A stretch of 64,000 nucleotides of DNA. It comes from Branchiostoma belcheri (Eukaryota; Chordata; Leptocardii; Amphioxiformes; Branchiostomatidae). This document shows positions 13,001-25,529 of this stretch, piece after piece. The stretch spans positions 2,212,894 to 2,276,893 of the forward strand of contig NW_017803713.1 in NCBI RefSeq assembly GCF_001625305.1. Direction: 5' to 3'. A program made the translations under genes and the position numbers. The notes under the pieces are model-generated. The model did not search any database. It saw only the letters and a program-made list of their open reading frames with translations, and was not told where the DNA came from. Numbering within the stretch: position 1 is the stretch's first letter; every line of letters starts with the position of its first letter.

Positions 13001-14587
13001 TACATCCCATACTGCTGTAAGAAAATGTTATAATGTATTTGTGATCTTTTTAAGGGGCAGAGACCTATCACATTAAGTTAAAGTTGATGTATGTTTGTTT
13101 TACAAGGTTTCTAGTTGAGATGTGTAGATGAAAAGTTTCTATGTCTAATGACATATCTAATGTTACATTTCAAATCTATTAATAAACTTCTACCTGTAAC
13201 GTTACTAGTATTAGTTATTAGTTATCTGACCAGACCAAGACCACTTGTTTGCTTACTTAGCACAGTGTTCCAGTAGCTGGAGCCCAAAGTGTCTGATGAC
13301 AGGATTGTTGTTTTTTTGTGCCAGCTGCAGACCACAAGCTGCGCAGTGTGGAGAGTGTTCCTTAAAGTTTTCGCAGAGCTGGAACAAAGAAGATGTGTGT
13401 GTTCACTCAACTTTTATTGTTCTCACTACATTTGTACAAATATTGTTGGCAGGGACATTTTGTCATTTTGTAGCAGTGATGCTAATTACTACTGCCAAAC
13501 TACTCCAGAACCTCAAATAGCAGGAAACGTTATCAGTGGTTAAAAATCTTACTAGTAATGATATGTAAGCTGCAACTCCATCAGTAACAACTTTCTATTT
13601 TCATGACAAAATCTGAGGTCAACATGTATCACCAAGTTATGGTGACAGTTAAAACAAGAATGATCACAAATGATGTCTACTAACAAATGATTCTATACCA
13701 GTTAGTAAAGTTAGAAAATATAATCATTGATTATGTTAAAAATGCAAAGATTCTAAATAATCTACTGTCCACAAAATCGGACAGCACTCTCTAGCATCTT
13801 TGTCATAATCTGCATCATAAAGCATTTTGTGTGATATATGCTCTTCATGAGCAGGTTTTCTTGAAAGTTTATGAATATGATTATGGATGAATGCCTAAGT
13901 TCAAATATGTAATATGATAGGAACAGAATACAACACCCAGTGTGGCAACAGTACAGAGAGATGGCTGTTAACTCCAAAGGATGTGGCACAATGTGGATGA
14001 ACAACAGCCCACAATGCACATACAGTATAATATATGCAGTGTCATATCACACATCCATATCCATGCTGTACGTTTCCATTTTCTTTCAACATACCAAAAC
14101 GATACATGGATACAAAATTACCAAAATCCTGTTATCTCTTGATAGTGTTGAGATTTTACGAAGACTACGGTTTCCAATAAGTCTATTTCTTGTGCAAGGT
14201 CTTATGCGCATTTGCTAATTACTTAACAATAGAAGCATTGCACCAAATAAAAATGGATTGCACCATTTTCCTTGGTAACAAAAAGTTAATAATAAGTTTA
14301 GCACGGCTATCAACTTTTTTGCAACATGATAGAGGTTCTTTGATAAGAAAAGACTGACAAAATGGATTTTACAAATTAAATAAACAACAGCAACTGCATC
14401 ATTATGACTTTTATCTCATTGCCCCCTTCACGTGAGAGTAAATGATAGCGTATAGTGGAGCATGAGGTAGGGAGGGACACTTTACCTGATACGCTTCTTG
14501 CCGCTGTTGTGAAGCAGACATGGGGCTCATGGCGACTTCTACTGCCCCGATAAGCTGCTGGACTAGTGCCGCGAGTTCTTGCTCCAT
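7040..14587 (-). CDS. XPO5: exportin-5, N-terminal ~718 residues (C-terminus not in window)
   Basis: Karyopherin-beta that exports pre-miRNA and other structured RNA from the nucleus with Ran-GTP. Nineteen exons were joined by splice sites and phase: 14587-14486, 13378-13257, 12823-12751, 12372-12235, 12065-11883, 11741-11709, 11443-11258, 11142-11066, 10854-10752, 10616-10530, 10252-10127, 9812-9722, 9414-9173, 8949-8893, 8585-8488, 8372-8331, 8132-8040, 7683-7484, 7139-7040. The product follows vertebrate exportin-5 from the N-terminal importin-beta-like repeats (RHFGLQLLEHCAK, then FRWNSW) to LTQMEKTSLSESLMLISNQF. The start ATG is at 14587-14585. Exon 8585-8488 is 98 nt and reads through only if one base is added near 8531-8535. 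About 490 C-terminal residues of the usual ~1200 are absent. It shares a 535-bp divergent promoter with PI4KA. Confidence 0.92.
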
Positions 14588-15122
14588 TTTTTCTTCGCTA
14601 TAGGTCGCCGTAGTAAGGCGAAAACGTCCAAAATGTCATTGAATTTGAGACATGCTTCTCCATCGGCCACGCTCGCATCCTCTTCATGCGGGTCAAAGGT
14701 GAAAGTTTGCGAACTTTGGGTTGGTATAAAAGAAGGATATCAAAGGTGAACTAAAAATGAGCTGATGTGTTTTTCTTACAAAATTCCAGGAGAGTTTTGT
14801 AATATCTACCTGACTTTGAATGATACATGAGTGATATTTGCTAGAAGCTGATGTTGTTTGTCAAACATACGATACATACGACGATAATTCGTTTCATCTG
14901 GAATTCAATTCTAGATTTTACTGCTTTTTAGTGTAACCCCCAGTCGATGACTTCACCAAACATGGCGGGGGCTGACCGTGACGGGGTTTTCTCTGCGTTG
15001 ACCGGTAGAATTATGCCCATTTACTTGACATTTGTGCAATAACGTCTCTTTGCAGTTGTCTATTGACACCCCTAGGCCATGTTGTGCAAATTTATTGAAG
15101 GAAATAGTCGTGTGATTTCGGG
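14588..15122. promoter_or_regulatory. divergent promoter region of XPO5 and PI4KA
   Basis: Only 535 bp separate the two start codons, which point away from each other, so both promoters must sit here unless there are distant 5' exons. The sequence is more CpG-rich near the two coding starts than the flanking introns. No TATA box was seen at a convincing distance, in keeping with broad housekeeping promoters. Confidence 0.6.
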
Positions 15123-18100
15123 ATGAGTGCGTCAACGTCCTCAACCGGCACTCTCCCCCGCCCCCTCCCGGGTGGGGCCGAGGGCCAGGCTGTCCCCACC
15201 CCGGTACAGGCTGGCCCGGATGGCTTCTTCTCCGCCACGGTGCTGAATCTGTCCCGGGCGCTAGCTGCCCTGACTCCCGCCCCTGTGGAGAAGGTGCAGC
15301 GGCTAATGCGGCTCTGTGGACAGGAGAATTCACAGGGAGGATACACTTTGGACCGGAGAGGCCGGGATGCGATCGTGGCACTTGGGGTCTTCATCATCGA
15401 GTCAGGACTTCAGCACAAGGTGCGTCAAAATGAACGGTTTACAAATACATCTGATGGTGTCTCTGTATTGTGCATACAGGTGGTTTTGTTGTTTTGCCTT
15501 TTGTCGACTTAATTATGTTGATTATACGACAAAAATGTTTTTCTATAGTCAAAAGACAATGCCCCCTCTTCACACCTGGAATACACCTTCCCCTTGAGAG
15601 AGAAATATTGGAGTGTCAAGGGAGATCAGGGTCTTCAGGGAGATGCGGGGGTTAAAATATGCCATAACACATACTAGCTTATGGCGTATTTTACAGTCAT
15701 TTACAGGGCAAAAGCTGCTTGGATATGATGATATGTGTCTTTGGGCAGCTTGAACCTTTGACCTTGCTTAATTTCTTCAATTTGTTCTCTGCTTTTCAAT
15801 GAATGAATGAAGACCTTTATTGTACAAAAGTACCCACTGGGTTAAGTTCAATGTATTTTCCGGTATATTACACTCATTTGTAGATCAGAAATTAATGTAG
15901 GGTCTCACGTGATGTATTTTCAATATGTCCAGAAGGAGAAACAGGTGATTGTTGGAGTATTGTGACTTCGCTTTGATGGATTTGGGGAAAACTGTGGATA
16001 AATTTAATACTGTACAGCGTGTTATGAGTAATGACCACAATATTCATCACATTTTCAGGAGCTCCTTGTGCCATACTTAATAGAGATCCTTAGAAACCTC
16101 CCTGGTGCTCACTGGATCCCTTCCCCCACCACAAGTAAACAGGTGAGTGAAGCTGTACTGTGTTTTATTAACCAAAACAGATGTAGGATTAGAAAACCCT
16201 TCCAGGACAGTCCAGTCTCTACCCATCTGCAGATTTTGACAGTGTTTCCTCCCACAGAATGGGCTTCCTGAGAGTGAGCAGTTCAGTTTCTGCCTGGTGA
16301 CTCTGTTGACAGACATAGCACATAGAGATCCGTCCTTCCGTGGGGAGATCATTACAGCTCAGGTGGAAGTGCTACAGGTCAGTCTGATCTTTGCGCAGCT
16401 GTTTTAACCTTTAAAGATAAATAACTGAAGCTGCCACGTTACTCGTAGATCTTCCTGTCATCTTAGTTCAGGAGATTGAAATTGTCACCCTCAATAGGCT
16501 AGACAAGGAAATCTCGCCCTATACTTTACTTTGCTACATGGGCAGTTAACTAGGTACATGTACATGTATATGATGAGATAGTAGAAATCATCATCGAAGA
16601 TTCAACAGATTAAAGCATTTCATGTGTCTATTTTACAGACGCTTGCCACCTTGTGCCAGAGTGGTGACATCCCCAAGGTTGCTCTGTGTAGTATTGTCGT
16701 TCCCTCTCTGCTAGGAGTAGCCCGTGCTCTGGGTCGGTACAGCACCAGCGACATCGGCCTAATCTCCCAGCTGTTTCCACGTGAGACTTTCTCCTCCCCT
16801 GCATCTACCCGAGTCAGCACACCTGCCACACCAACCTTCCCTGTCCTGGGGCACAGTCGTCCAGTCAGTGCTTGTCTACAGCTCACACTCGACCTGCAGG
16901 GACACTTCCTTCCACCGTCACCCAACCCCTCCCCCACCCCCTCCCCACGAGGGTCAGAGGGTGCAGCCATCTTTGGTAGCTCCCTGCCCAACTCTCCCAT
17001 CCATGGAGGTGTATATCAGGGGGTGATGTCCCCACTGGCATCAGAAGACCTGTTACAAACTGTTGGCACCAGCTTCCCCATGGCATCCACCCTAGGAGGT
17101 AGTAGCAGAGCCCCCTTGCATCTCAATCCAGCCCAGTTACAGGACATCTTGTCCACTTCCAAATCTCTCCTTACCAAAGACATTCTCAAGAACTTGGATG
17201 CAAAAGCAACGGAGTGCTTCATGCCTGGAGGAGGCCCAAGCTATCCCTATCATTCCTTCAGTGAGACTTTGACGGTTGTGTTGACCAATCTTCTTCACGA
17301 TCTCCTCTATAATGTGAAGGATCTTTCTGCCTCCTTTACCAAGGAAGTCCATGACTTCATCAAAGGTTTGTTTATGACAGGGCAGACGGAGGTCATGGAG
17401 AAACTAGCAGAGGCAAAAGTTTCCAATAAGCCGTTCAACCCAGTGGTGCTGCATGTGAGAGCGAATGCCGCCTGCGTGGACCTGCTGGTGTGGGCAGAGC
17501 AGGAGGAGACAGGGGTGGACGCCCTCTGCAGCCGTCTCCAGGAGAAACTCAACACAAGCACAAGCTCCAAGCTGGTGGTCTTGCACATGCCGCTGCTGCT
17601 GTGCTGCCTGCAGGGCCTTGGGTCCCTGGCAGAAAAGTTTCCCGGGAATACTTACAACATTCTCAACATCCTCCGTGACTTCCTGATCAACCCGTCGCCT
17701 CTGGTGATGAAACTTCACCGACTGCAGGTCACTTCAGCCACCAGGGGCAGTGCTCACTCACTCAGTGGGCCTCCATCCATCCAGGTGACTGGTACCAGTC
17801 CCGTTCACCCCCAGAGCCAGTCTTCTACTGAGTACCACCGCCTGCGCGACTCAGCCATCTCCAACATCTGCCGTGTCCTGAAGGCAGGGATGAAGGACGA
17901 TCCAGACTGTGTTCATGCATTTCTGGCGTCCCTGTCCAACCGGCTGTATGCGGCTGAGATAAGCGACAGGGAATCCACCCTCATCTCCACCCACACTATC
18001 CATATCCTTGGTGCTATTGCAGTTACTTTCAAGGATGACCTCAAGACCATGCAGTCAGTCCTGCAGATCTTCCAACAGCGGTTCTGTAGCCCTGCCTCTC

Positions 18101-21100
18101 CTCTAGATGTCCTGATTGTGGACCAGTTGGCTCTCATGCTCCTGGCAGGAGAACCTACCACGTACCAAGAGATCCTGAAGATGTTCATCACCATCACTGT
18201 GGAGGCAGGGTCGGCCACCTACTCGCAGGACCTTCATGCCACCAACAACAAAGCCCATGGCTACAGGCATGTTTCCCTGGCAGTCATCAATGCCCTCGGG
18301 GTTGTAGCTAGTAACCTACAAGGTGAGGAACAGCTGCAGCAACTCCTTGTCCGTTTGCTGGAGCTGTTTGTGCAGATGGGACTGGAGGGGAAGCGAGCAA
18401 GTGAGAAGGCCAGCGAGAAGTCCTCCACAGCTATCAAGGCTTCCAGTAGTGCAGGGAACTTGGGCATCCTCATTCCCATCCTGGCCTTGTTGATGAGACG
18501 CTTGGCCCCAATCATGGATCCCAATCCACGGTTGTACAAGTTGTTTCGGGACTTCTGGCTGTACTGTGTAGTGATGGGATTTGCCACAGAAGGTGCCGGG
18601 TTGTGGCCACCGGAATGGTATGATGGAGTTTGTGAGATTGCCACCAAGTCCCCAGTGTTGCTGTCTCCAGGCGGCGAGCACCTGCGGTCAGAGCTCCAGT
18701 ACAACTCAGCTCTGAGAAATGATGCAGCTGGGCCGGCAGAGCTGTATGAACTGAGGGCCACAATTCTCAATCTCCTTGGGCATCCAGCAGAGGTTGGGTC
18801 TCTCATTAACAAACTCAGCTTTGCTCAGTGCACCTATCTTCTCTCTGTCTTCAAGCTGGAGACCATGAGAGTCAAACACTCCACAGACATGAGCAGCTTT
18901 CACCTCGTCTTCCGCTATCTAGAGGACAAACAGGTACAGAAGGACAAGGCGGGGATGCTGCAGTGTCTGCTCGCCGTTGCTGACCAGGCCTTCAAGATCT
19001 TCCTCGACGTCATGACTAACAAGCCGCGGACAGATGTGTGGGAGAAAGAGCTTGTCAAGCATGCCCAGTTCCTCCTCGTCAAGTTCAACCATCAGATGAA
19101 ACGCATCCGTCGGGTTGCAGACAAGTTTCTGTCAGGGCTTGTTGATCGGTTTCCACACCTGCTGTGGAGCGGAGAGGTGATCTCCACCATGCTGGATATC
19201 TTGCAGCTCCTGTCCAAGGGACTGGAGAGGGATTCAAAACTTGAGGCTATACGAGCAAAAGTTCCCAACACCTCCCATCAGCTGACCATCCCAGATACCA
19301 CTGAGGCGAGGGAGAGTGTTGTACAAGACTTCGCAGCTCGGTGTACAGGGATTCTGCAAGAGGCCCTGAAGTGGGCACCTGCAGCCACCAAGTCCCACCT
19401 GGAGGAGTACCTGAGAAAAATTGAGAACACGTGTGACGGACTGACCAAACATGCAGGCATGGCTCTTGCAGCAGAAAGCATTCTACAGTACGCAGGTAAC
19501 ACGAAGGATGTTTCTACATCAAAGCTAGACAAGAGACCAAAGTGTGTGAACAAGGATCACTCCAGCTTCGTGGCTTCCACCAGCATGAGGAGCTGCTTCA
19601 TGGGTGAGGTGCAGGGCATGTTGAGTCTGTGTCAGGGTGATGAGAGGAGGCTGGCACGCACCTTCCACCAACAGCTCACTGCATCCTCACAAGGCAGGGA
19701 CTTCCAGCATTTCCGTAAGTCCCTCTTCCGAGTTACAGCACTGCTGATCAACAGTAAGGGCTGTCACCGGCCTCTACTGCACAGCCTGTGCCAGGCGCCC
19801 ATACGCTATTTCACGGACAAGGCCATGGAGACCACCATCTGCTGTTGGCAGTGGCTGCTGGCAGCTAGAGCAGACTTGGAGCTTCCCTTCATGCTGGCCA
19901 TGACAGCGGCGTGGAAGATGGGTGTGGACATGCGCCTCGGGCTGTTCATGCACAATGTGGAGGAAGTGGACGTGCTGGCCAGCTTTGGGGAGGAAGACTG
20001 TAAGTCGAAGGCACCGTATGTTGAGCCGCACAACATCTGGATCAACTTCCTGATGGAGAGGTTTGAGGTGGTGAAGTACCGCAGCACCTCACAAGTGGAA
20101 ATGTTCGCCGACCTCCTGCACTACTCCCTCCCGATGTTCGTGGGTGGAAAGGATCCCATCATGAACCGACACGTTGTTGGGGTTGGTGCCCGATTCCGGC
20201 TTCTCACCCTTGGCCTCCTGCTCCTCCAAGGTGATGTCCTACCCAGCTGCCCCAGCAAGAACGTGCTTCGGGAGAAAGTCTACACCACGGCATTCGACTA
20301 CTTCACAGCCATTCTGCCCATTCCACTGAAGGACACCACGACATTGAGGGAGGTCATTGAGATGGTCATGAAGTTCTGGAAGTCACTTCATTCAGACAAG
20401 AAGTACTTGAAGACAAGCCATGTGATTGGTTCTAGTTTCCCTGAACTTGACTCTGACACCATCAGTGTGCGTAGTGCCACTGCAACCATGACGTCCATGC
20501 CAGCTGATCTGCGAGCAAGCTCAGATGTTGGCCCTCGCTCGACTCAAGGTTGGGTAAACACCATGCCGATGTCCTCCAACATGTCTACCCTGTCCAGGCG
20601 GTCTGCAGGAACCACACGCAGCAAGAGCAGGGTGGGAGAGGTGGGAAGTTTTTTTATTTTGTTAATGATAGAACAGGCATTAATTACAAGTTGGACATGT
20701 AGATAAAAGACATACAGCTTGTATGCATAATATTTGTTACTTAAGCATCTAGAAATCTTATACATATTACAAATAAATCTGTCAGATGAGCAGAGCATAT
20801 TGTGTCAAATGACATGGAAACTTCAGCAACATCCTCTAACTTTACCCACCTAAAGTGACCTAAAGTGTTTTGTGGTCACACCAGGTACTGGTGAAGGACT
20901 ACATGCGACGGCGAGGGCTGCTGCTGTCTCTGGTTGGGAACGAGATTGAGCGGCTAACGACGTGGTACAACCCCCTGGGCCTGTCGGAGCTGAGCTTCGT
21001 GGGGCAGGACACCATCACCGCCTGGCAGTCCCAGCCCATGTCAGACAGGGCCTGGAGGGACACGGTACAGATGGCGTGGGATATCTCCCCGCGACTGGCA

Positions 21101-24100
21101 CTGCAACTCCCAGCCAGGTAAATCCTAAGTCTCATGGGTATTACATAGAAAGATGATACATACAGCTGTGCAGCTGGAACCCGAAACTGCTGTTCAAGCA
21201 AGTGGAACACACATTCCCTGCTTGGGTCTATTTCATAACTGATTTTGCTTTTTTACTTTTTCATCAGATTTTGTGTAAACAGACAATTTCATCTTTGGAT
21301 GAAAATTTGTGCCCTTGTCAGTTGTATCTACACGGAGTAGTTGTTCATCATGCTTCCTCTTAATACAGGTTCCGTCAGACAGAAGCCATCTCCAGGGAGG
21401 TGACACGTCTAGTCAGGAATGACCCCCAAGCAGTGGTCGATGTTCCCAGAGCAATCCAGGTAAAACTCGGACTCTTTTTAACTGTATGTGTTTGTAAACA
21501 GGATAGATTTATGATTTTTGTTATGCTCTTCCTCAAGTAAGAAGTGCTAAACTTTTGGGACTTCTCCTGTTTCAGATACATTAATTTTCTCGAGGATTAC
21601 TGAACATTGTGTAATGGCTGTCTTATTTTTGCAGTTCCTTTTGCCTGCGTGGGTTGAGGAAAAGTCACCTGACCAGAAAGTAGGCCTCACTCTGGCAGCA
21701 TGGCCTGTTATAGATTAATTTTAAATTATTATTTTTGTTTTATTCTATAACTCGGTATTTCAGCTTGGACCAAGAAAGCTTGTAAGGTTCTAAAACATTG
21801 CTGCATGGGTGGAGGTATGGAGTTTAAGAGTGCTTTTTTTAGCTCAGCAAAATTATACTTCAGGTCCTGCTGTGTAGTGCGTGGTTAAAGAACTCAATGT
21901 GGAGGTGGGCCATTACTAAATAAGGAAAATGCTTCATGGGCTGAGGCTAGTACTTAACACAAGTTTCCCTAGTGAAGGTTGAATGTACTGTTTCTGCCAT
22001 TCTGCAGTACCTGGTGACAGAGCACAGTGTTGAGGTGGACGCCCCAGAACTGAGCCACATCCTGACCTGGTCTGGTGTCAACCCCGCCATGGCGCTGTCG
22101 TACTTCTCCCGCCAGTTCCCGCCTCATCCCTTCACCTCGCAACTCGGCGTCAAAGTCCTGCGCTCCCTCCCGCCCGAGGTCACCCTGTTCTACGTCCCAC
22201 AGCTGATCCAGGTATGATATCAGTTTTCATCGGAAAAAGGGTTAAACAGTAACTTCCTCTAACAGAATGATTCACTACATATGGACCCAAATTACCGATG
22301 TCTTCAGGAATGATCCACATGTAAATGTCACCAACATAATGATGCTAATGACTTAACCACACAAACTGTGATCATTTCTATCATGACTGGAACGTCTAAA
22401 GTATAAGTCCACCTGAAATAGTTGTGGTGTTTGCTATACATTGTACTCTTTACATTTGTTGTGGAACTAGGATTTTCTAGAAATGTCAGCTACCTTTTCT
22501 TACCCCAGGCTCTACGTTACGACACCATGGGGTACGTACAAGAGTATATCCAGTGGGCCAGTCGGCGCTCCCAGCTACTGGCTCACCAGTTTGTCTGGAA
22601 CATGAAGACCAATGCTTACACTGATGAGGACGGCACCATCAAGGACCCAGAGGTGTGGATTTCAATAGTATAACATGCAAGCTTTGCAGGACTTGATGGC
22701 TCACTACGCTAAACACCTTCCCATGCCTGATCCCTTGATGTTCAGTGTTGTTAAAGTCTATCTAGTGAAAAGGTCCCTTTCATACTCTGACAGCAAGTCC
22801 CATTCTTGCAGGTTGGAGATCGTTTTGAGGCCATGATTGAGCTGATGACTCGGACATTATCAGGCCCGGCTAAACAGTTCTATCAACGGGAGTTTGACTT
22901 CTTCGGGAAGGTGACGGCTATCTCAGGGGAGATCAGACCATATCCTAAAGGTGCAGAGAGGAAGAAAGCCTGTCTCAAGGCCATGAAGAAAATTGCTGTG
23001 AGTACCTAAGATCTATGTTGAGCACTGTATTGCATTTTATATTTCAATGATGGGGAAGTACCCTTCGCTTAGAAATGTTACGCAAATTAGCTTGTGTGTT
23101 GAAAGATCAACTGACTCCTTTGTGTTAAGGCTAATTAGATGTGCCTAAATACCAAATGCAACATATAATTCACAAAACAGACCTTGTTATCCACAGTTTA
23201 CCAGTGTTATCACCATTCTTCAGATATGTACTTATTGATACATGTTCATAGTTATAAGTTGTATTCAGGAAATAGCATCACAGACTCCTAGATATTTTCA
23301 GTAGACGTTTCATGTGCTTTGAACCAAGGACGTTGGAGCTCCTTGTTTGAACTTATAATTACTGTTACCACGTGGTATGGTCTGACCAACACCCTTGTTC
23401 CTGCTGCCCTTCAGGTCCAGCCTGGCTGTTACCTGCCCAGTAACCCTGAGGCTGTCGTGTTGGGCATCGACTACAACTCAGGAACTCCCCTCCAGAGCGC
23501 AGCAAAGGCACCTTTCCTGGCCAAGTTTAAGGTCTGTTTTTGTTGGGTTTTTTTTAAGTTAGTTGTTGTTTGCTTTAGTATTTGACTCCAATGAACCTGA
23601 GTCTATAGTGTGTTTGATCCATTGTTTAGTTACCCTGCTTAAGGATCAGAAGTGTGAGCTTTTAAATCTTAGCTGGTGTTACACTATGGACATGTGGATA
23701 CAGTTTGTGTGAAACCTGTGACTGTGCTCTCTGCAGGTGAGAAAGTGTGGGATCAACGATCTGGAGAACCTTGGACTGGAGGGAGGGGACACAACAGATG
23801 GAACAGCAGAGGAGGTCTGGCAGGCAGCCATCTTTAAAGTGGGAGATGATGTGCGACAGGACATGCTCGCACTGCAGGTATGACAGATTGGCAGCAAAAG
23901 ATATCAGTTGCTTCTCTGAGGTCCCTACTGTAATATGGGTATTGGTTTATACACTCAATGATGCCAACAGGTAGGTGGCAGCCATTTCATGCTGATTACA
24001 TGTAGATGAGAATTTATTAACAAGCTGAAACAGTTTACTTATTGTTTTTATTGTACTATACATGGCATGCAACTATTAACTTTCAGAGGGAGAATGACTT

Positions 24101-25529
24101 TCTATAACTTAATAAGCTAAAAGTGTTGAGGCCTTTCCCTCAAGGTGAAACTGAATGAAGATAATTTTCTGTTTCAGGTGATGACACTATTTAAGAACAT
24201 CTTCCGGCAGGCGGGGCTGGACCTGTTCCTGTACCCGTACCGTGTCATCGCCACGGCGCCAGGCTGTGGTGTCATCGAGTGCATCCCAGACACCAAGTCA
24301 CGTGACCAGCTGGGACGGCAGACCGACATCGGCCTGTACGAGTACTTCCTGCAGAAGTATGGAGATGAGATGACCCTCATGTTTCAGAACGCCCGCCGGA
24401 ACTTTATTGAATCAATGGCGGCTTACAGCGTTATAGGGTTCCTGCTACAAATCAAGGACAGGCATAATGGAAACATCATGCTGGACTCACAGGTAAGGAA
24501 GATAGAATGGTAAGCTGTGTACACATGTATGCCAATAAGTTTTTTTCTGAGTCAGTCTCAATGCATTGGAAACCCGGATTGCCTGCTACCAGAAAAGGAT
24601 ACCCGCTCAATGCTGTTCCTTGATCTTTTTTTAAATAGCAAGGGGTATGTCCACACTCAGTGAAATTGTATATACAATGTACATGTACTGTCACTTGTTC
24701 TTCTGACCATTTGAAGGGAGTGTTCCTGATAAAATTAATGATCATGATTGACTGTTCCTCAGGGCCACATCATGCACATAGACTTCGGCTTCATGTTCGA
24801 GAGCTCACCTGGGGGGAACCTCGGCTGGGAGCCAGACATCAAACTGACAGATGAGATGGTGATGATCATGGGTGGGAAGATGGACGCCCCTCCGTTCCGA
24901 CGCTTCATGGAGCTGTGTATACAGGTAATTCATAAGTAGTGTGGGCTACATTTAATACAGACCCTCAGAACAATTAAAGAAATGGGACAGTTGTCTTATG
25001 GTCCTAGCCATTTATCTGCTGAACCACAGTTTGTTTGCTGTTGATAGGGACTGCAGTCCTTCTGTAAGGTATGCTGATCTGTCAGTCAGTTTAAGACACA
25101 GACAAGACCCCAACACATTTGATAAAACATGGCTGTATCCCAGTGTGATGGCCACCCATCCATCAGTTCAAACTTCACAGACTAGCCTTTAGTAATGGCC
25201 TTCAGCTAATTGGGCAGCCTTGACTGTATGTCAACTGAGCCAATAAAATGAAATGAAAACAATAACCATTTACTGCTTGTTTCTAGGGCTACCTTGCTGT
25301 GCGCCCCTACCAGGAGGCTATCGTGTCGCTGGTTGCTCTGATGTTGGACACAGCACTGCCGTGTTTCCGAGGCCAGACCATCAAGCTGCTTCGCCAGCGC
25401 TTTGCTCCCCTGCAGAACGAGAGGGATGCGGCCAACTACATGCAGAAGGTCATCAAGGACTCCTTCCTCAACTACAGGAGCATTACCTACGACATGCTGC
25501 AGTACTACCAGAACCAGATCCCCTACTAG
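15123..25529 (+). CDS. PI4KA: phosphatidylinositol 4-kinase alpha (type III)
   Basis: Makes PI4P at the plasma membrane, in a complex with TTC7, FAM126 and EFR3 homologues. Fourteen exons in phase: 15123-15419, 16059-16142, 16258-16377, 16639-20640, 20885-21117, 21369-21459, 22008-22211, 22509-22652, 22812-22997, 23415-23531, 23737-23877, 24178-24492, 24763-24924, 25287-25529. The product is about 2112 aa, close to the vertebrate ~2100. Order: long alpha-solenoid (to ~1500), helical/PIK region (~1500-1780), kinase domain (~1790-2112). Kinase landmarks are the ATP lysine in AAIFKVGDD (~K1860), catalytic loop DRHNGN (~D1967) and DFG (~D1985); the C-terminus is QYYQNQIPY. The N-terminal insert at about residues 215-300 is rich in P and S. 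Exon 4 is exceptionally large (4002 nt). An ATTAAA poly(A) signal lies at 25627. Confidence 0.96.
21635..21679 (+). other. candidate 45-nt alternative exon of PI4KA
   Basis: Between exons 6 and 7 a pyrimidine-rich acceptor (TTATTTTTGCAG) and a donor (AAA, then GTAGGC) frame a 45-nt block. It would insert [15 protein letters not shown] in frame between AIQ and YLVTEH. Vertebrate PI4KA has no insert there, and exon 6 joins exon 7 directly without it. It could be a cassette exon or chance. Confidence 0.3.
25204..25258 (+). mobile_element. 3' tail of a non-LTR retrotransposon
   Basis: A short block in PI4KA intron 13 ends in an ATGAA-type microsatellite tail. The block resembles 60890-60955, sharing TTGGGCAG, a CTGTAT segment and AATAAAATGAAAT- or AATAAATGAAAT-type ends. 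This suggests two truncated copies of one LINE or LINE-mobilised family. Confidence 0.4.

Noticed and set aside
16620..17000. Minus-strand ORFs opposite PI4KA exon 4
   Set aside because: Antisense shadows of a strongly coding exon; no similarity of their own.
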